From assembly GCF_024347655.1 (NCBI RefSeq), contig NZ_AP025514.1:2728001-2792000 (forward strand): DNA of 64,000 nt, written 5' to 3'. Below the pieces are notes generated by a model that saw nothing but the letters and a program-made list of their open reading frames with translations, was not told where the DNA came from and made no database searches. Both the position numbers and the translations under genes were made by a program. The stretch is from Vibrio toranzoniae (GTDB taxonomy: Bacteria; Pseudomonadota; Gammaproteobacteria; Enterobacterales; Vibrionaceae). Below are positions 20,536-30,527 of the stretch, piece by piece (position 1 is the stretch's first letter; each line of letters begins with the position of its first letter).

Positions 20536-21606
20536 TTACAGTTTCCGCCTCAAGAGCATGACTGCTATTCCGAGGAATACTACACTCGGGGCTAGCGCAC
20601 CAAAAGCGGGGGGAATTTGATAAACCAAACTCACAGGACCAAAAAACTCACTGGATATATAGAAAGTAAAACCAGCGATAACACCAGAAAGAATCCTAGC
20701 CCCCATGGTCACACTACGTAGAGGGCCAAAGATAAACGACAATGCCATCAACATCATAACCGCTATCGAAATAGGCTGAGTTATCTTTCGCCATAACGCC
20801 AGTTCATAGCGTGACGCATCTTGCTCTGACGCCTTCAGATAAGATACATAATCATACAACCCACTTAAAGATAGCTCTTCAGGCTTAACCGTAACAATCG
20901 CAAGTTTATCTGGGGCAAGAGATGTCTGCCATGAATATGTAGGGAGGCTTTCTTTGGAAATCTGGAGCTCATTTTCGAAAGATGTGATCTCGACATCGTT
21001 CATTGTCCAAACGTTATCTCCAACGTAATCGACCTCTTCAGAATATATCGCCGTCTTAAGTGCTTTGTTTTCATCAAAGCGCCACATGTTCAAACCATAT
21101 AGCTTTTCATCGTCAATTTTGACAACAAATATAAAGTCATTGGCATCACGCGCCCATACCCCGCTTTGAGTGGAAATAATATTACCACCCGCAATCGATA
21201 TAGTTCTTAAGTCGCGAGCCATTTTTTGTGCTTGAGGCGCTCCCCATTGACCAAGAAGAGTCACGACAACCATTAGTGGAATCGCGGTCTTGAGTACTGA
21301 TAAGCCAATATCTAACTTAGAGAAACCCGCAGCCTGCATCACCACTAATTCAGAACTTGCAGCAAGCATACCTAATCCAATCAATGCACCAAGTAATGCC
21401 GCCATTGGAAAGAACATTTCTATATCACGAGGAACACTCAATAAAACGAAATACAGCGCTTGTAATAAATCATAGGTACCACGACCAACCTTTCTCAGCT
21501 GCTCTACATACTTGATAATCCCAGAGAGACCAACAAACGTCACCAATACCAGCGACGTCGTTGCGATGATGGTTCTGCCTATATATAAATCGAGAATCTT
21601 AAACAC
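20536..21606 (-). CDS. lptG: LPS export ABC transporter permease LptG
   Basis: 356 residues, GTG start, beginning FKILDLYIGRTIIATTSLVLVTFVGL as in LptG. It has an N-terminal pair of membrane segments, a large periplasmic beta-jellyroll (about 130-260) and C-terminal membrane segments. LptG with LptF forms the inner-membrane permease which, powered by LptB, extracts LPS and hands it to LptC and LptA. It lies 3 bp after lptF in a two-gene operon. lptA, lptB and lptC are elsewhere in this window (44-46 kb). Confidence 0.96.
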   Translation of the reverse strand: MFKILDLYIGRTIIATTSLVLVTFVGLSGIIKYVEQLRKVGRGTYDLLQALYFVLLSVPRDIEMFFPMAALLGALIGLGMLAASSELVVMQAAGFSKLDIGLSVLKTAIPLMVVVTLLGQWGAPQAQKMARDLRTISIAGGNIISTQSGVWARDANDFIFVVKIDDEKLYGLNMWRFDENKALKTAIYSEEVDYVGDNVWTMNDVEITSFENELQISKESLPTYSWQTSLAPDKLAIVTVKPEELSLSGLYDYVSYLKASEQDASRYELALWRKITQPISIAVMMLMALSFIFGPLRSVTMGARILSGVIAGFTFYISSEFFGPVSLVYQIPPAFGALAPSVVFLGIAVMLLRRKL

Positions 21607-21609
21607 GGC

Positions 21610-22710
21610 TTAAGCTAACCTTTTATTCTTGAATTTTTCTTTCAAACGCCTTACTGGCACACTATCCATAAAGTTTGCACCAATTGCGACAAATAACAAT
21701 AACGCATTAATTGGCCACATGCCGACTACCGCAGGGATACTCCCCTCTTCAATCGAAGATTTGGTTGCACTAATTGCTAAGAAATAAGTTAGGTAAATTA
21801 GAATGGCTGGGCCAATTTTAGCGAAACGACCTTGTCGAGGGTTCACCGCAGACAGTGGCACAACAAGCATGGTCAACAATGGAATGCAAAGCACCAATGA
21901 AATTCGCCATTGTAATTCTGCTTTCGCACTGTTTTCTGGATTACCAATCAGTTCGAGCGTAGGAATGGCTTCCCAATCTCGACCTTTTTTCTCGACTTCA
22001 CGTTGGCCAATTAGGCCTTCGTACTCCTCAAAGTGCGTCACCATATAGTCAAGACGTGTTGGAACACCTTCATGTCGAGTGCCATCGTACATCACAATAA
22101 CTTGGCGACCATCACTAAGCTCTTTGACATCGCCTGATTTAGAGAACATCACGCTCGGTAGTACAGAATCACGTGGGCGCATTTGAGCAACAAACACATT
22201 TTTTAACTTATTACCGTCGATATCATCAATAAAAACGACAGAAGAACCATCCGGCGTGCCTTCAAACTTACCTTTTGGCAGCAAATCAACGCTGTTCTCT
22301 GCAGCCACTTCTTCATACATTTGCTCAACTTTGTCTTGCGACCAAGGAGATAACCAAAATGAGTTAAAGGCTGCAACCGATGCGGTAATCAAAGCCAAAT
22401 AAAGCGCAGATTGGATAAGAAATTTATTACCAATACCCGTGGCGTTCATTACGACTATTTCACTTTCAGCGTAAAGACGCCCAAAAGTAAGTAAAATACC
22501 AATATAGATACTGAGTGGAAGCATCAGTAAGCCCATCGCTGGCATATTTAGGCCAACGATCGACAATATGAGGCTCGCAGGAATATCACCATCAGAGGCG
22601 TCCGCTAAAACACTGATGAATTTTTGGCTGAGAAACACGAGAAAGAGAACAAAAAAGATCGCAAATTGGCTCTTGATTGTCTCGCGGATCAAATATCTAA
22701 CAATAATCAC
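21610..22710 (-). CDS. lptF: LPS export ABC transporter permease LptF
   Basis: 366 residues, the same length as E. coli LptF, starting (M)IIVRYLIRETIKSQ. The GTG at 22710 is chosen over a TTG two codons upstream because it matches the family start. Segments LPLSIYIGILLTFGRLYAESEIVVMNATGIG and PLLTMLVVPLSAVNPRQGRFAKIGPAI are characteristic. It is the partner of LptG in the LptB2FG LPS extractor. The gene is divergent from pepA over an intergenic region of about 190 bp, as in E. coli. Confidence 0.95.
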   Translation of the reverse strand: MIIVRYLIRETIKSQFAIFFVLFLVFLSQKFISVLADASDGDIPASLILSIVGLNMPAMGLLMLPLSIYIGILLTFGRLYAESEIVVMNATGIGNKFLIQSALYLALITASVAAFNSFWLSPWSQDKVEQMYEEVAAENSVDLLPKGKFEGTPDGSSVVFIDDIDGNKLKNVFVAQMRPRDSVLPSVMFSKSGDVKELSDGRQVIVMYDGTRHEGVPTRLDYMVTHFEEYEGLIGQREVEKKGRDWEAIPTLELIGNPENSAKAELQWRISLVLCIPLLTMLVVPLSAVNPRQGRFAKIGPAILIYLTYFLAISATKSSIEEGSIPAVVGMWPINALLLFVAIGANFMDSVPVRRLKEKFKNKRLA

Positions 22711-22732
22711 ACTCAAATTACCTATACAAAAC

Positions 22733-22759
22733 TTGTTTTTTTGATTGAATCACTATAAT
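22733..22759 (+). promoter_or_regulatory. Possible pepA promoter
   Basis: A consensus -10 TATAAT at 22754-22759 preceded by TTGTTT at 22733-22738 with a short 15-bp spacer. It is in the right place for the pepA-holC-valS transcript, but the -35 is weak and other starts are possible. Confidence 0.4.
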
Positions 22760-22902
22760 TTCCCGTTGAACCTTTTATTTTTTTCAATTTTTAGCTAAGT
22801 GTCAGTGTTCTTCTTTAAGGTTAGTTCCATTATAGGATCCAACAAGTAAGAACCCATTATCTAACATTTAGTTTGATTTGTCTTCAGGATGTAGGAGTAC
22901 GC

Positions 22903-24423
22903 ATGGAGTTCAGTGTAAAAAGTGGCAGCCCAGAGAAACAGCGCAGCGCATGTATCGTTGTCGGTGTATTCGAACCGCGCCGCCTTTCTCCAGTAGCCGA
23001 GCAATTAGATAAGATTAGCGATGGCTATATTAGTTCACTGCTTCGTCGCGGTGACCTAGAGGGTAAACCTGGCCAGATGCTACTACTGCATCAAGTACCT
23101 GGTGTACTTTCAGAACGTGTTCTACTGGTAGGCTGTGGTAAAGAACGTGAGCTAGGCGAGCGTCAATACAAAGAAATTATCCAAAAAACCATCAGCACAC
23201 TAAACGAAACAGGCTCTATGGAAGCAGTATGTTTCCTAACAGAACTTCACGTTAAAGGCCGCGACACTTACTGGAAAGTTCGCCAAGCGGTTGAGGCGAC
23301 TAAAGATGGTCTTTACACATTCGACCAATTCAAGAGCAACAAGCCAGAGACTCGTCGTCCGCTACGTAAATTGGTGTTCAACGTACCAACACGTCGCGAG
23401 CTAAGCCTTGGTGAAAAAGCGATCTCTCACGGTCTTGCTATTGCTTCCGGTGTGAAAGCATCTAAAGACCTTGGCAACATGCCACCAAACATTGCTAACC
23501 CAGCATACCTTGCCTCTCAAGCTCGTCGCCTAGCTGACGACTTCGAAACCGTAACGACTAAGATCATCGGTGAAGAAGAGATGGAAAAACTAGGCATGAC
23601 TTCTTACCTAGCGGTAGGTCGTGGCTCTAAGAACGAATCGATGATGTCTATCATGGAATACAAAGGCGCACCTGATTCAGATGCAAAGCCGATTGTACTT
23701 GTTGGTAAAGGCCTTACGTTCGATTCAGGCGGCATCTCACTTAAGCCAGGCGAAGGCATGGATGAGATGAAGTACGACATGTGTGGTGCAGCGTCTGTAT
23801 TCGGAACAATGAAAGCATTGGCGAAACTGAACTTGCCAATCAACGTTGTTGGTATTCTAGCAGGCTGTGAAAATATGCCTGGTAGCAATGCTTATCGCCC
23901 AGGTGACATCCTAACAACGATGTCAGGCCAAACCGTTGAAGTTCTAAATACTGATGCTGAAGGTCGTTTGGTTCTGTGTGATGCACTAACTTACGTTGAG
24001 CGCTTTGAACCAGAATGTGTGGTTGACGTGGCAACGCTAACCGGCGCGTGTGTTATTGCTTTAGGTCACCACATCAGTGGCGTTCTATCAAACCACAACC
24101 CACTGTCTCACGAACTTGTGAATGCTTCTGAGCAAGCAAGTGACCGTGCATGGCGTCTACCAATGGCAGACGAGTACCATGAGCAGCTAAATAGCCCATT
24201 CGCAGATATGGCGAACATCGGCGGCCGCCCTGGCGGTACTATTACTGCTGGTTGCTTCCTGTCTAAGTTCACTAAGAAATACCACTGGGCTCACCTGGAT
24301 ATCGCAGGTACAGCTTGGAAATCTGGTGCAGCGAAAGGCTCGACAGGTCGTCCTGTCTCAATGCTAGTCCAATTCTTATTGAACCGCAGCGGCCATGAGA
24401 CTGAAGAGCAATCTTCAAAATAA
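22903..24423 (+). CDS. pepA: Leucyl aminopeptidase PepA (cytosol aminopeptidase, XerB)
   Basis: 506 residues, opening [21 protein letters not shown] exactly as in E. coli PepA. I use this ATG, preceded by TAGGAG, rather than one ten codons upstream. It is an M17 metallopeptidase with an N-terminal DNA-binding/regulatory domain and a C-terminal catalytic domain with metal ligands in [18 protein letters not shown] and the hallmark NTDAEGRL. It releases N-terminal residues from peptides and in E. coli also binds DNA for Xer recombination and carAB control. It is the first gene of pepA-holC-valS and is followed by a terminator. Confidence 0.97.
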   Translation: MEFSVKSGSPEKQRSACIVVGVFEPRRLSPVAEQLDKISDGYISSLLRRGDLEGKPGQMLLLHQVPGVLSERVLLVGCGKERELGERQYKEIIQKTISTLNETGSMEAVCFLTELHVKGRDTYWKVRQAVEATKDGLYTFDQFKSNKPETRRPLRKLVFNVPTRRELSLGEKAISHGLAIASGVKASKDLGNMPPNIANPAYLASQARRLADDFETVTTKIIGEEEMEKLGMTSYLAVGRGSKNESMMSIMEYKGAPDSDAKPIVLVGKGLTFDSGGISLKPGEGMDEMKYDMCGAASVFGTMKALAKLNLPINVVGILAGCENMPGSNAYRPGDILTTMSGQTVEVLNTDAEGRLVLCDALTYVERFEPECVVDVATLTGACVIALGHHISGVLSNHNPLSHELVNASEQASDRAWRLPMADEYHEQLNSPFADMANIGGRPGGTITAGCFLSKFTKKYHWAHLDIAGTAWKSGAAKGSTGRPVSMLVQFLLNRSGHETEEQSSK

Positions 24424-24425
24424 TG

Positions 24426-24447
24426 AAAAGGGCCTACGGGCCCTTTT
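24426..24447 (+). terminator. Terminator after pepA
   Basis: Stem AAAGGGCC-TAC-GGGCCCTTT followed by Ts, three bases after the pepA stop. holC starts 75 bp later, so holC-valS are probably reached by partial read-through or by their own promoter. Confidence 0.85.
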
Positions 24448-24522
24448 TTAATAAGCGCTATTTGTCAGACTCGATTAAGCAAGTAAGATGAATAGCCACG
24501 ATTTCCAGTTCGAGTATTAAGC

Positions 24523-24972
24523 ATGCAGACAGCTACGTTTTACATAGTGTCATCAGATAGCCCGCAAGCCAGTGAAGAAGGTTTTACTCACTATGTGCTG
24601 TTTCTTGCTCAGCACTTTGCGAAACAAGGCGCTAAACTTTATCTCAACTGTAATGACAAAGAACATGCTGAACGTATCGCAGAGATTTTCTGGCAAGTCG
24701 AACCCAGTGAATTTATTGCACATAACTTAGTTGGCGAAGGTCCGAAATATTCAACCAACATTGAAATCGGCTACCAAGGTGTAAAACACAATTGGAATCG
24801 TCAGCTGGTAATTAATCTGGCCGATAATCATACAACCTTTGCGAACGCCTTTGCTCAGGTGATAGACTTCGTTCCTTGCGAAGAAAAAGCTAAGCAACTC
24901 GCTAGAGAAAGGTATAAAATTTACCGTCAGGCTGGATATCAGCTACAAACTATCGAGATTCAACATCCATAG
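24523..24972 (+). CDS. holC: DNA polymerase III subunit chi
   Basis: 149 residues. The HNLVGEGPKYSTNIEIGYQG segment and the end DFVPCEEKAKQLARERYKIYRQAGYQLQT are diagnostic for HolC. Chi bridges the clamp loader (through psi) to single-strand DNA-binding protein at the replication fork. The position between pepA and valS is the conserved gammaproteobacterial order. It is a few residues longer than E. coli chi (147). Confidence 0.95.
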   Translation: MQTATFYIVSSDSPQASEEGFTHYVLFLAQHFAKQGAKLYLNCNDKEHAERIAEIFWQVEPSEFIAHNLVGEGPKYSTNIEIGYQGVKHNWNRQLVINLADNHTTFANAFAQVIDFVPCEEKAKQLARERYKIYRQAGYQLQTIEIQHP

Positions 24973-25074
24973 TCAAACCTCATAGTTAAAGCTATCTTTG
25001 GATTTAGATTCAAGAAGCTTCACTTATGAAGTTTGACCACGATTAACCATTCACAGTATCCGTTTAAGAGCACT

Positions 25075-27963
25075 ATGGAAAAGACATACAACCCAACATC
25101 AATCGAACAAGCTCTGTATCAGACTTGGGAAGAGAAAGGCTACTTCAAGCCACACGGTGACACATCAAAAGAAGCTTACAGCATCATGATCCCGCCACCG
25201 AACGTCACTGGCAGCCTACACATGGGTCACGCGTTCCAAGATACGATCATGGATACGCTTATCCGTGCTCAACGTATGAAAGGCAAAAACACGCTTTGGC
25301 AAGTGGGTACTGACCACGCCGGTATCGCAACTCAAATGGTTGTTGAGCGTAAGATTGCTGCTGAAGAAGGCAAAACAAAACACGACTACGGCCGTGAAGC
25401 TTTCATCGACAAGATCTGGGAATGGAAAGGCGAATCAGGTGGCACGATCACTCAACAACTTCGTCGTCTTGGTGCATCTGTAGACTGGGATCGTGAGCGA
25501 TTCACTATGGATGACGGCCTATCGGCTGCAACTCAAGAAGTGTTCGTTCGTCTATACGAAGAAGACCTAATCTATCGTGGTAAGCGTCTAGTAAACTGGG
25601 ATCCTAAACTACACACTGCAATTTCTGATCTTGAAGTTGAAAACAAAGACAAAAAAGGTTTCATGTGGCACTTCCGCTACCCGCTAGCGAACGGTGTTAA
25701 AACGGCTGATGGCAAAGACTACATTGTTGTTGCAACTACGCGTCCAGAAACCATGCTTGGTGATACTGGCGTAGCCGTAAACCCTGAAGATCCACGTTAC
25801 AAAGATCTTATCGGTAAAGAGATCCTGCTTCCTGTTGTTAACCGTCTTATCCCTATCGTAGGCGATGAGCACGCAGACATGGAAAAAGGTACTGGTTGTG
25901 TGAAGATCACACCTGCTCACGACTTTAACGATTACGAAGTGGGTAAGCGCAACAACCTACCAATGATCAACATCCTAACGTTCAACGCTGATATCCGTGA
26001 TGCTGCTGAAGTATTCACAACCAACGGCGAAGAAAGCGATGTTTACTCAACAGACATCCCTGCTAAGTACCAAGGCATGGAGCGCTTTGCTGCTCGTAAA
26101 GCTATCGTTGCTGAATTCGAAGAACTTGGTCTTCTTGAAGAGATCAAAGATCACGACCTAACCGTACCTTACGGCGACCGTGGTGGTGTCGTTATCGAAC
26201 CAATGCTGACTGACCAATGGTACGTACGCACAGCGCCTCTTGCTGAGCCTGCAGTTAAAGCCGTTGAAGATGGTCAAATCCAGTTTGTGCCTAAGCAGTA
26301 CGAAAACATGTACTTCGCGTGGATGCGTGACGTGCAAGACTGGTGTATCTCTCGTCAACTTTGGTGGGGCCACCGTATCCCAGCATGGTACGACAACGAT
26401 GGTAAAGTTTACGTAGGTCGCACTGAAGAAGAAGTTCGTGAAAAGAACAACCTAGCGCCTGTTGTTGTACTTAAGCAAGACGACGACGTACTAGACACTT
26501 GGTTCTCTTCTGCACTTTGGACGTTCGGCACACAAGGCTGGCCTGAAGATACTGAAGCGCTGAAAACATTCCACCCATCTGAAGTGCTAGTATCTGGTTT
26601 TGATATTATCTTCTTCTGGGTTGCTCGTATGATCATGATGACCATGCACTTCGTGAAAGATGAAGATGGCAAAGCTCAAGTACCTTTCAAAACCGTTTAC
26701 ATGACAGGTCTTATCCGTGATGAAAACGGCGACAAGATGTCTAAGTCGAAGGGTAACGTACTTGACCCTATCGACATGATTGACGGCATCGGCCTTGAAG
26801 AGCTAGTAGAGAAGCGTTGTGGCAACATGATGCAACCTAAACTAGCCGCTAAAATCGAGAAAAATACACGTAAGACTTTCGAAAACGGTATCGAACCATA
26901 CGGTACTGACGCACTGCGTTTCACTCTTGCTGCTATGGCTTCAACAGGCCGTGACATCAACTGGGACATGAAGCGTCTTGAAGGTTACCGTAACTTCTGT
27001 AACAAGCTATGGAACGCAAGCCGTTACGTACTGATGAATACAGAAGAACACGATTGTGGCATGTCACTGTCTGTTGAAGACCGTGCAAACATGGAATTCT
27101 CTCTAGCCGATAAGTGGATTGAATCTCAGTTTGAAGTTGCAGCGAAAGAGTTTAACGCTCATCTAGACAACTACCGTCTAGACATGGCAGCAAACACGCT
27201 TTACGAATTCATCTGGAACCAATTCTGTGACTGGTACCTAGAGCTAACTAAACCGGTTCTTTGGAAAGGGTCTGAAGCTCAGCAACAAGCGACTCGTTAC
27301 ACGCTTATCACGGTTCTAGAGAAGACTCTACGTCTTGCTCACCCTGTTCTTCCTTACATCACTGAATCTATTTGGCAGAGCGTTATTCCACTCATTGACG
27401 GTGTTGAAGGCCCTGATTCAGAAGAAAGAACGATTATGACTCAAGCGCTTCCTCAGTTTAATGAAGATAACTTCAATGCTGAGATCGTTGAAGACATCGA
27501 ATGGGTTAAGACTTTCATCACAGCTATCCGTAACTTACGTGCAGAATACGACATTGCACCAAGCCAAGGCTTAGAAGTAATGATCAAAGTCGCTGATGAG
27601 AAAGACGCTGCTCGTATCGAAGCGAACAAGATCGTTCTGAACTCTCTGGCTAAACTAGACGACATTAAAGTTCTAGCAGACGGCGAAGCGACTCCAGCTT
27701 GTGCTACTAAGCTTGTTGGCAAATCTGAGCTGATGATCCCAATGGCGGGTCTTATCGACAAAGGTGCTGAGCTTGCTCGTCTAGATAAAGAAGTGGCTAA
27801 GACTCACGGTGAGATTAAGCGTATCGAAGGTAAGCTAGGTAACGAAGGTTTCGTTGCTAAAGCACCAGAAGCGGTTATCGCGAAAGAGCGTGAAAAGCTA
27901 GAAGGCTACCAAGAGACTCTTGTTAAGCTTGAAGAGCAAAAAATGACCATCGCAGCTCTATAA
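25075..27963 (+). CDS. valS: Valine-tRNA ligase
   Basis: 962 residues. It has the class I synthetase signatures: HIGH-type HMGH at 49-52 ([15 protein letters not shown]) and KMSKSKGN near residue 560. An editing domain lies in between, and a C-terminal tRNA-binding coiled coil ([23 protein letters not shown]) ends the protein. It charges tRNA-Val with valine and hydrolyses Thr-tRNA-Val. The ATG at 25075 gives the E. coli start MEKTYNP and has AAGAG upstream; a TTG 14 codons earlier is rejected. It is last in the pepA-holC-valS cluster. Confidence 0.98.
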   Translation: MEKTYNPTSIEQALYQTWEEKGYFKPHGDTSKEAYSIMIPPPNVTGSLHMGHAFQDTIMDTLIRAQRMKGKNTLWQVGTDHAGIATQMVVERKIAAEEGKTKHDYGREAFIDKIWEWKGESGGTITQQLRRLGASVDWDRERFTMDDGLSAATQEVFVRLYEEDLIYRGKRLVNWDPKLHTAISDLEVENKDKKGFMWHFRYPLANGVKTADGKDYIVVATTRPETMLGDTGVAVNPEDPRYKDLIGKEILLPVVNRLIPIVGDEHADMEKGTGCVKITPAHDFNDYEVGKRNNLPMINILTFNADIRDAAEVFTTNGEESDVYSTDIPAKYQGMERFAARKAIVAEFEELGLLEEIKDHDLTVPYGDRGGVVIEPMLTDQWYVRTAPLAEPAVKAVEDGQIQFVPKQYENMYFAWMRDVQDWCISRQLWWGHRIPAWYDNDGKVYVGRTEEEVREKNNLAPVVVLKQDDDVLDTWFSSALWTFGTQGWPEDTEALKTFHPSEVLVSGFDIIFFWVARMIMMTMHFVKDEDGKAQVPFKTVYMTGLIRDENGDKMSKSKGNVLDPIDMIDGIGLEELVEKRCGNMMQPKLAAKIEKNTRKTFENGIEPYGTDALRFTLAAMASTGRDINWDMKRLEGYRNFCNKLWNASRYVLMNTEEHDCGMSLSVEDRANMEFSLADKWIESQFEVAAKEFNAHLDNYRLDMAANTLYEFIWNQFCDWYLELTKPVLWKGSEAQQQATRYTLITVLEKTLRLAHPVLPYITESIWQSVIPLIDGVEGPDSEERTIMTQALPQFNEDNFNAEIVEDIEWVKTFITAIRNLRAEYDIAPSQGLEVMIKVADEKDAARIEANKIVLNSLAKLDDIKVLADGEATPACATKLVGKSELMIPMAGLIDKGAELARLDKEVAKTHGEIKRIEGKLGNEGFVAKAPEAVIAKEREKLEGYQETLVKLEEQKMTIAAL

Positions 27964-28000
27964 TCTTCAATGCTCAGTTGAGTGATTAAGTACCAATTGA

Positions 28001-28028
28001 AAGCCGGTGTGAAAACATCGGCTTTTTT
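28001..28028 (+). terminator. Terminator after valS
   Basis: Stem AAGCCG..TG / CA..CGGCTT with a GAAAA-type loop and a T6 run, about 40 bp past the valS stop. Confidence 0.85.
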
Positions 28029-28126
28029 ATGACCTAAAGAAAACCCTACCCTCAAATAACTCCTCCAAAGGTTAGCAATAAACGAAATGACCATTACTTA
28101 TTGACGTAGTCCAGTGACATAGCTTA

Positions 28127-28155
28127 TTGACATGGTTGCGAGTCGCAATTACATT
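28127..28155 (+). promoter_or_regulatory. Promoter with palindromic operator of the MarR-GNAT gene
   Basis: Consensus -35 TTGACA (28127-28132), 17-bp spacer and -10 TACATT (28150-28155). Inside the spacer is a perfect 13-bp palindrome TTGCGA-G-TCGCAA (28136-28148). A palindrome between -35 and -10 in front of a MarR-type gene is what autorepression would look like; this is inference. Confidence 0.65.
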
Positions 28156-28186
28156 ATATGTATTAAAATCATACTGAGGAGGTAAC

Positions 28187-29092
28187 ATGACTTCTGCACA
28201 ACTTAGAGAATTATCACGTCAGCTCGTTCGACACCTTGGAATGCTCGACAAAGATTGTGGTGATATTGCCCTACCTCCAATTCAAGCCCATACGCTTATC
28301 GAGTTAGAACTGCAGCCATTAACCGTGAATCAACTGGCGGATAAGCTCAATATCGATAAATCTAACGCCAGTAGAGCAGTCAATAATCTAGTAAAGAACT
28401 CACTGATTCAAACCTCGCAACACCCCCATGATAAGCGCAGTGTTGTTGCCTCATTAACCCCCCAAGGTCTTGAGACACTGACCAAGCTACACCAGCAACA
28501 AAATCAATTTTACGATTCGGTACTCGAACGTTTAACCGAAACGGAAACTCAACAAGTCGCAGGCGGAATAGAGCAATATCTAAAAGCACTGCAACAAAGC
28601 CACGCCTCAAGTAATGTGGAGGTTCGCCCCCTAAAACAGCAAGACAACACCGAAGTTGCCAATGTGATTCGCCAAGTCTCTTATGAAAACGGGTTAACCG
28701 AAGACAAAGGTTATGGTGTGGCGGATCCCACCTTAGAAGACATGTTCAGTGTTTATAACAATGGAAGATCGCAATATTGGGTGATTGAGCTTGATGGAAA
28801 GGTGGTCGGTGGTGGCGGGTTTGCACCATTAGCCGGTATGCCAGAAGTCTGTGAACTGCAAAAGATGTACTTCTTGCCAGAAACCAGAGGCAAAGGCTTA
28901 GCGAAGAAGTTGGTTAATATGTCGATGGAGAAAGCTAAAGCTCTGGGTTATCAACATATGTATCTAGAAACGACCGAATGCCTTAATGCCGCCGTTAAAC
29001 TTTACGAAAAACTGGGCTTTGATCACCTTGATTCAGCTTGGGGGGAAACAGGCCATGACGCTTGTGAGGTGGTCATGGCCAAAACGCTATAA
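28187..29092 (+). CDS. MarR-family regulator fused to a GNAT acetyltransferase
   Basis: 301 residues in two domains. Residues 1-140 are a winged helix-turn-helix of MarR type (PLTVNQLADKLNIDKSNASRAVNNLVKNSLIQTSQHPHDKRS, with the wing DKRSVVASLTPQG). Residues 147-301 are a GNAT N-acetyltransferase with the acetyl-CoA pyrophosphate loop at LPETRGKGLAKKLV and the C-terminal LYEKLGFDHL. Such MarR-GNAT proteins are known, but their ligands and acetyl acceptors are mostly unknown. It has an ideal Shine-Dalgarno (AGGAGGT). It stands alone, with a palindrome in its own promoter suggesting autoregulation, and no obvious target gene lies next to it in the same direction. Confidence 0.9.
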   Translation: MTSAQLRELSRQLVRHLGMLDKDCGDIALPPIQAHTLIELELQPLTVNQLADKLNIDKSNASRAVNNLVKNSLIQTSQHPHDKRSVVASLTPQGLETLTKLHQQQNQFYDSVLERLTETETQQVAGGIEQYLKALQQSHASSNVEVRPLKQQDNTEVANVIRQVSYENGLTEDKGYGVADPTLEDMFSVYNNGRSQYWVIELDGKVVGGGGFAPLAGMPEVCELQKMYFLPETRGKGLAKKLVNMSMEKAKALGYQHMYLETTECLNAAVKLYEKLGFDHLDSAWGETGHDACEVVMAKTL

Positions 29093-29185
29093 TGTGTTTT
29101 TGAAATAGGGTTAGCGTCGGCAGTTCATTGATGAGAAGCGAGTACACGAATTGATGCATTGCGTAACAGGCTAATTGAAGAACCA

Positions 29186-29983
29186 CTAGTTACGCAAAAA
29201 ATTACTCACGCAAGAGGCTGGATTCAAGGCGACAAAAGAGCTCTCTTTCTGTCCATCCAATTCAACTTCTAATTGATATAAATGCTTAGGGTTGGGGTTA
29301 TCAAGATCAAAAAGGATCGGAGCTTCAACCTGAAATACCACACCAGTATGCTCAGCTCGTACATCTATTGGCATGACTAATGTCATACCGTTGAATTTGA
29401 TTGATGCAGAGACTAGCCCTGCTTTTAATGTCTGATAAATAACATCCACTTTAAACTCACAACCACCACCGTGGTGCCAGATTTGCTCGGTGACGACTTG
29501 TTCAAGCTTCACATTACGAACAAACTGCAAATACGGTGCGTGCCAAATCCCAATACGTGAATCTGATTTAGTAACGGCTGCTGAAGATACAGAGTCATCC
29601 ATATCCTCTTCAAGTAACAGGCTCTCCTCTTCTTCAAGGAAAAGGATCTCAAAACGATTGCGACCAAGCTGCATATAAGGGCGAATGTCTTTACGATATT
29701 CAGCTTCGCTACCATCACAGTCAAACACGGCAACGCCATTGAGTCGTACTTCTGCAAAGTAGTCAACGCCTGCGACAACTAGCTCAACAAATGGGCACGC
29801 CAACATGGCATCATCCACTTCGATGTCATGCATCAGGTGCCACTCTTGCTCTGCGATTTCCTCTTCACTCAAGTGATCAGGGAGTTTAGAGCTTAACGGA
29901 GCAGGAAAGGTAATGTCATCTTGTGGGATTGAGAGATCCGTCAGTGGCGAAATTTGCCAAAGACCATCGAGAGGTAGCCGCAT
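29186..29983 (-). CDS. Standalone GH2-type sugar-binding domain protein, no catalytic barrel
   Basis: 265 residues without signal peptide. Residues 1 to about 175 look like the N-terminal jelly-roll of glycoside hydrolase family 2 (beta-mannosidase/beta-galactosidase): LDGLWQISPL at the start, VAGVDYFAEVRLNGVAVFD, IRPYMQLGRNRFEILFLEEEE and GIWHAPYLQF. About 176-265 would fit the following Ig-like domain. The TIM-barrel that carries the two catalytic glutamates is completely absent and there is no downstream fragment of one, so this is not a simple frameshift. The acidic run EEEESLLLEEDMDD is unusual. The substrate and role are unknown; it could be a cytosolic carbohydrate-binding protein. It follows rraB after a terminator, both on the minus strand. 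Confidence 0.65.
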   Translation of the reverse strand: MRLPLDGLWQISPLTDLSIPQDDITFPAPLSSKLPDHLSEEEIAEQEWHLMHDIEVDDAMLACPFVELVVAGVDYFAEVRLNGVAVFDCDGSEAEYRKDIRPYMQLGRNRFEILFLEEEESLLLEEDMDDSVSSAAVTKSDSRIGIWHAPYLQFVRNVKLEQVVTEQIWHHGGGCEFKVDVIYQTLKAGLVSASIKFNGMTLVMPIDVRAEHTGVVFQVEAPILFDLDNPNPKHLYQLEVELDGQKESSFVALNPASCVSNFLRN

Positions 29984-30061
29984 GTCATTCCTTGAGCTAG
30001 ATCAATTTTGACCGCATTATAATGAATGAATGCATATAAAGACATTCATTTTTCTGAGGAC

Positions 30062-30090
30062 AAAAAAAATGCCAGCTAGTCGCTGGCATT
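30062..30090 (-). terminator. Terminator of rraB
   Basis: Minus strand stem AATGCCAGC / GCTGGCATT with a T8 run, 20 bp after the rraB stop. Confidence 0.9.
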
Positions 30091-30110
30091 CTTTTAAAAT
30101 TGGGAAAGAA

Positions 30111-30527
30111 TTACTCTTCGCCTTCATCATCTTCTTCAGGGTAGATAGCATCTGCACCTTCGTAGTAAGTGCCCCAACCGTCATAGATAATGTCAAACTT
30201 TTCAGCAAGGTTTACAAGCTTTTCAACTTGCTCATCAATCGCTTCTGCATTCAGAGTACACTGCATCGTTGCATCACAACAAAGTAGCTTTTTACCATCT
30301 TCGTCTTCTGTCTCTTCAGCTTCAAGCACTTCAAAGCCCATTTTGAATGCTTCAACAACCGCTTTCTCAAGTACGTCGAAATCTTCAGCGAATAGGTGAT
30401 GCTCAATATCGTATAGAGCTTCAGGATCGCTACCATCTTCAATTAATGCTGTAATGATGTCGCGAGTCTCTTCCTTTTGAAATTCAATTAATTCCGCTAC
30501 TGATAGATATTCATCTTCGTGAGACAT
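30111..30527 (-). CDS. rraB: Ribonuclease E inhibitor RraB
   Basis: 138 residues, very acidic, with [37 protein letters not shown] and [17 protein letters not shown] C-terminal motifs (here [28 protein letters not shown]). It matches E. coli RraB (YjgD) throughout. RraB binds RNase E and remodels the degradosome, altering mRNA decay. The gene is next to the arginine/ornithine carbamoyltransferase genes, as E. coli rraB is next to argI. GGAG lies 7 nt before the ATG. Confidence 0.95.
   Translation of the reverse strand: MSHEDEYLSVAELIEFQKEETRDIITALIEDGSDPEALYDIEHHLFAEDFDVLEKAVVEAFKMGFEVLEAEETEDEDGKKLLCCDATMQCTLNAEAIDEQVEKLVNLAEKFDIIYDGWGTYYEGADAIYPEEDDEGEE

Noticed and set aside
25033..25074. 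TTG start for valS 14 codons upstream
   Set aside because: The conserved ValS start MEKTYNP lies at 25075 with a usable ribosome-binding site.
29186..29983. Pseudogene of a full beta-mannosidase
   Set aside because: No remains of the catalytic barrel lie downstream in any frame; the ORF is intact and has a normal start, so a complete small protein is more likely.
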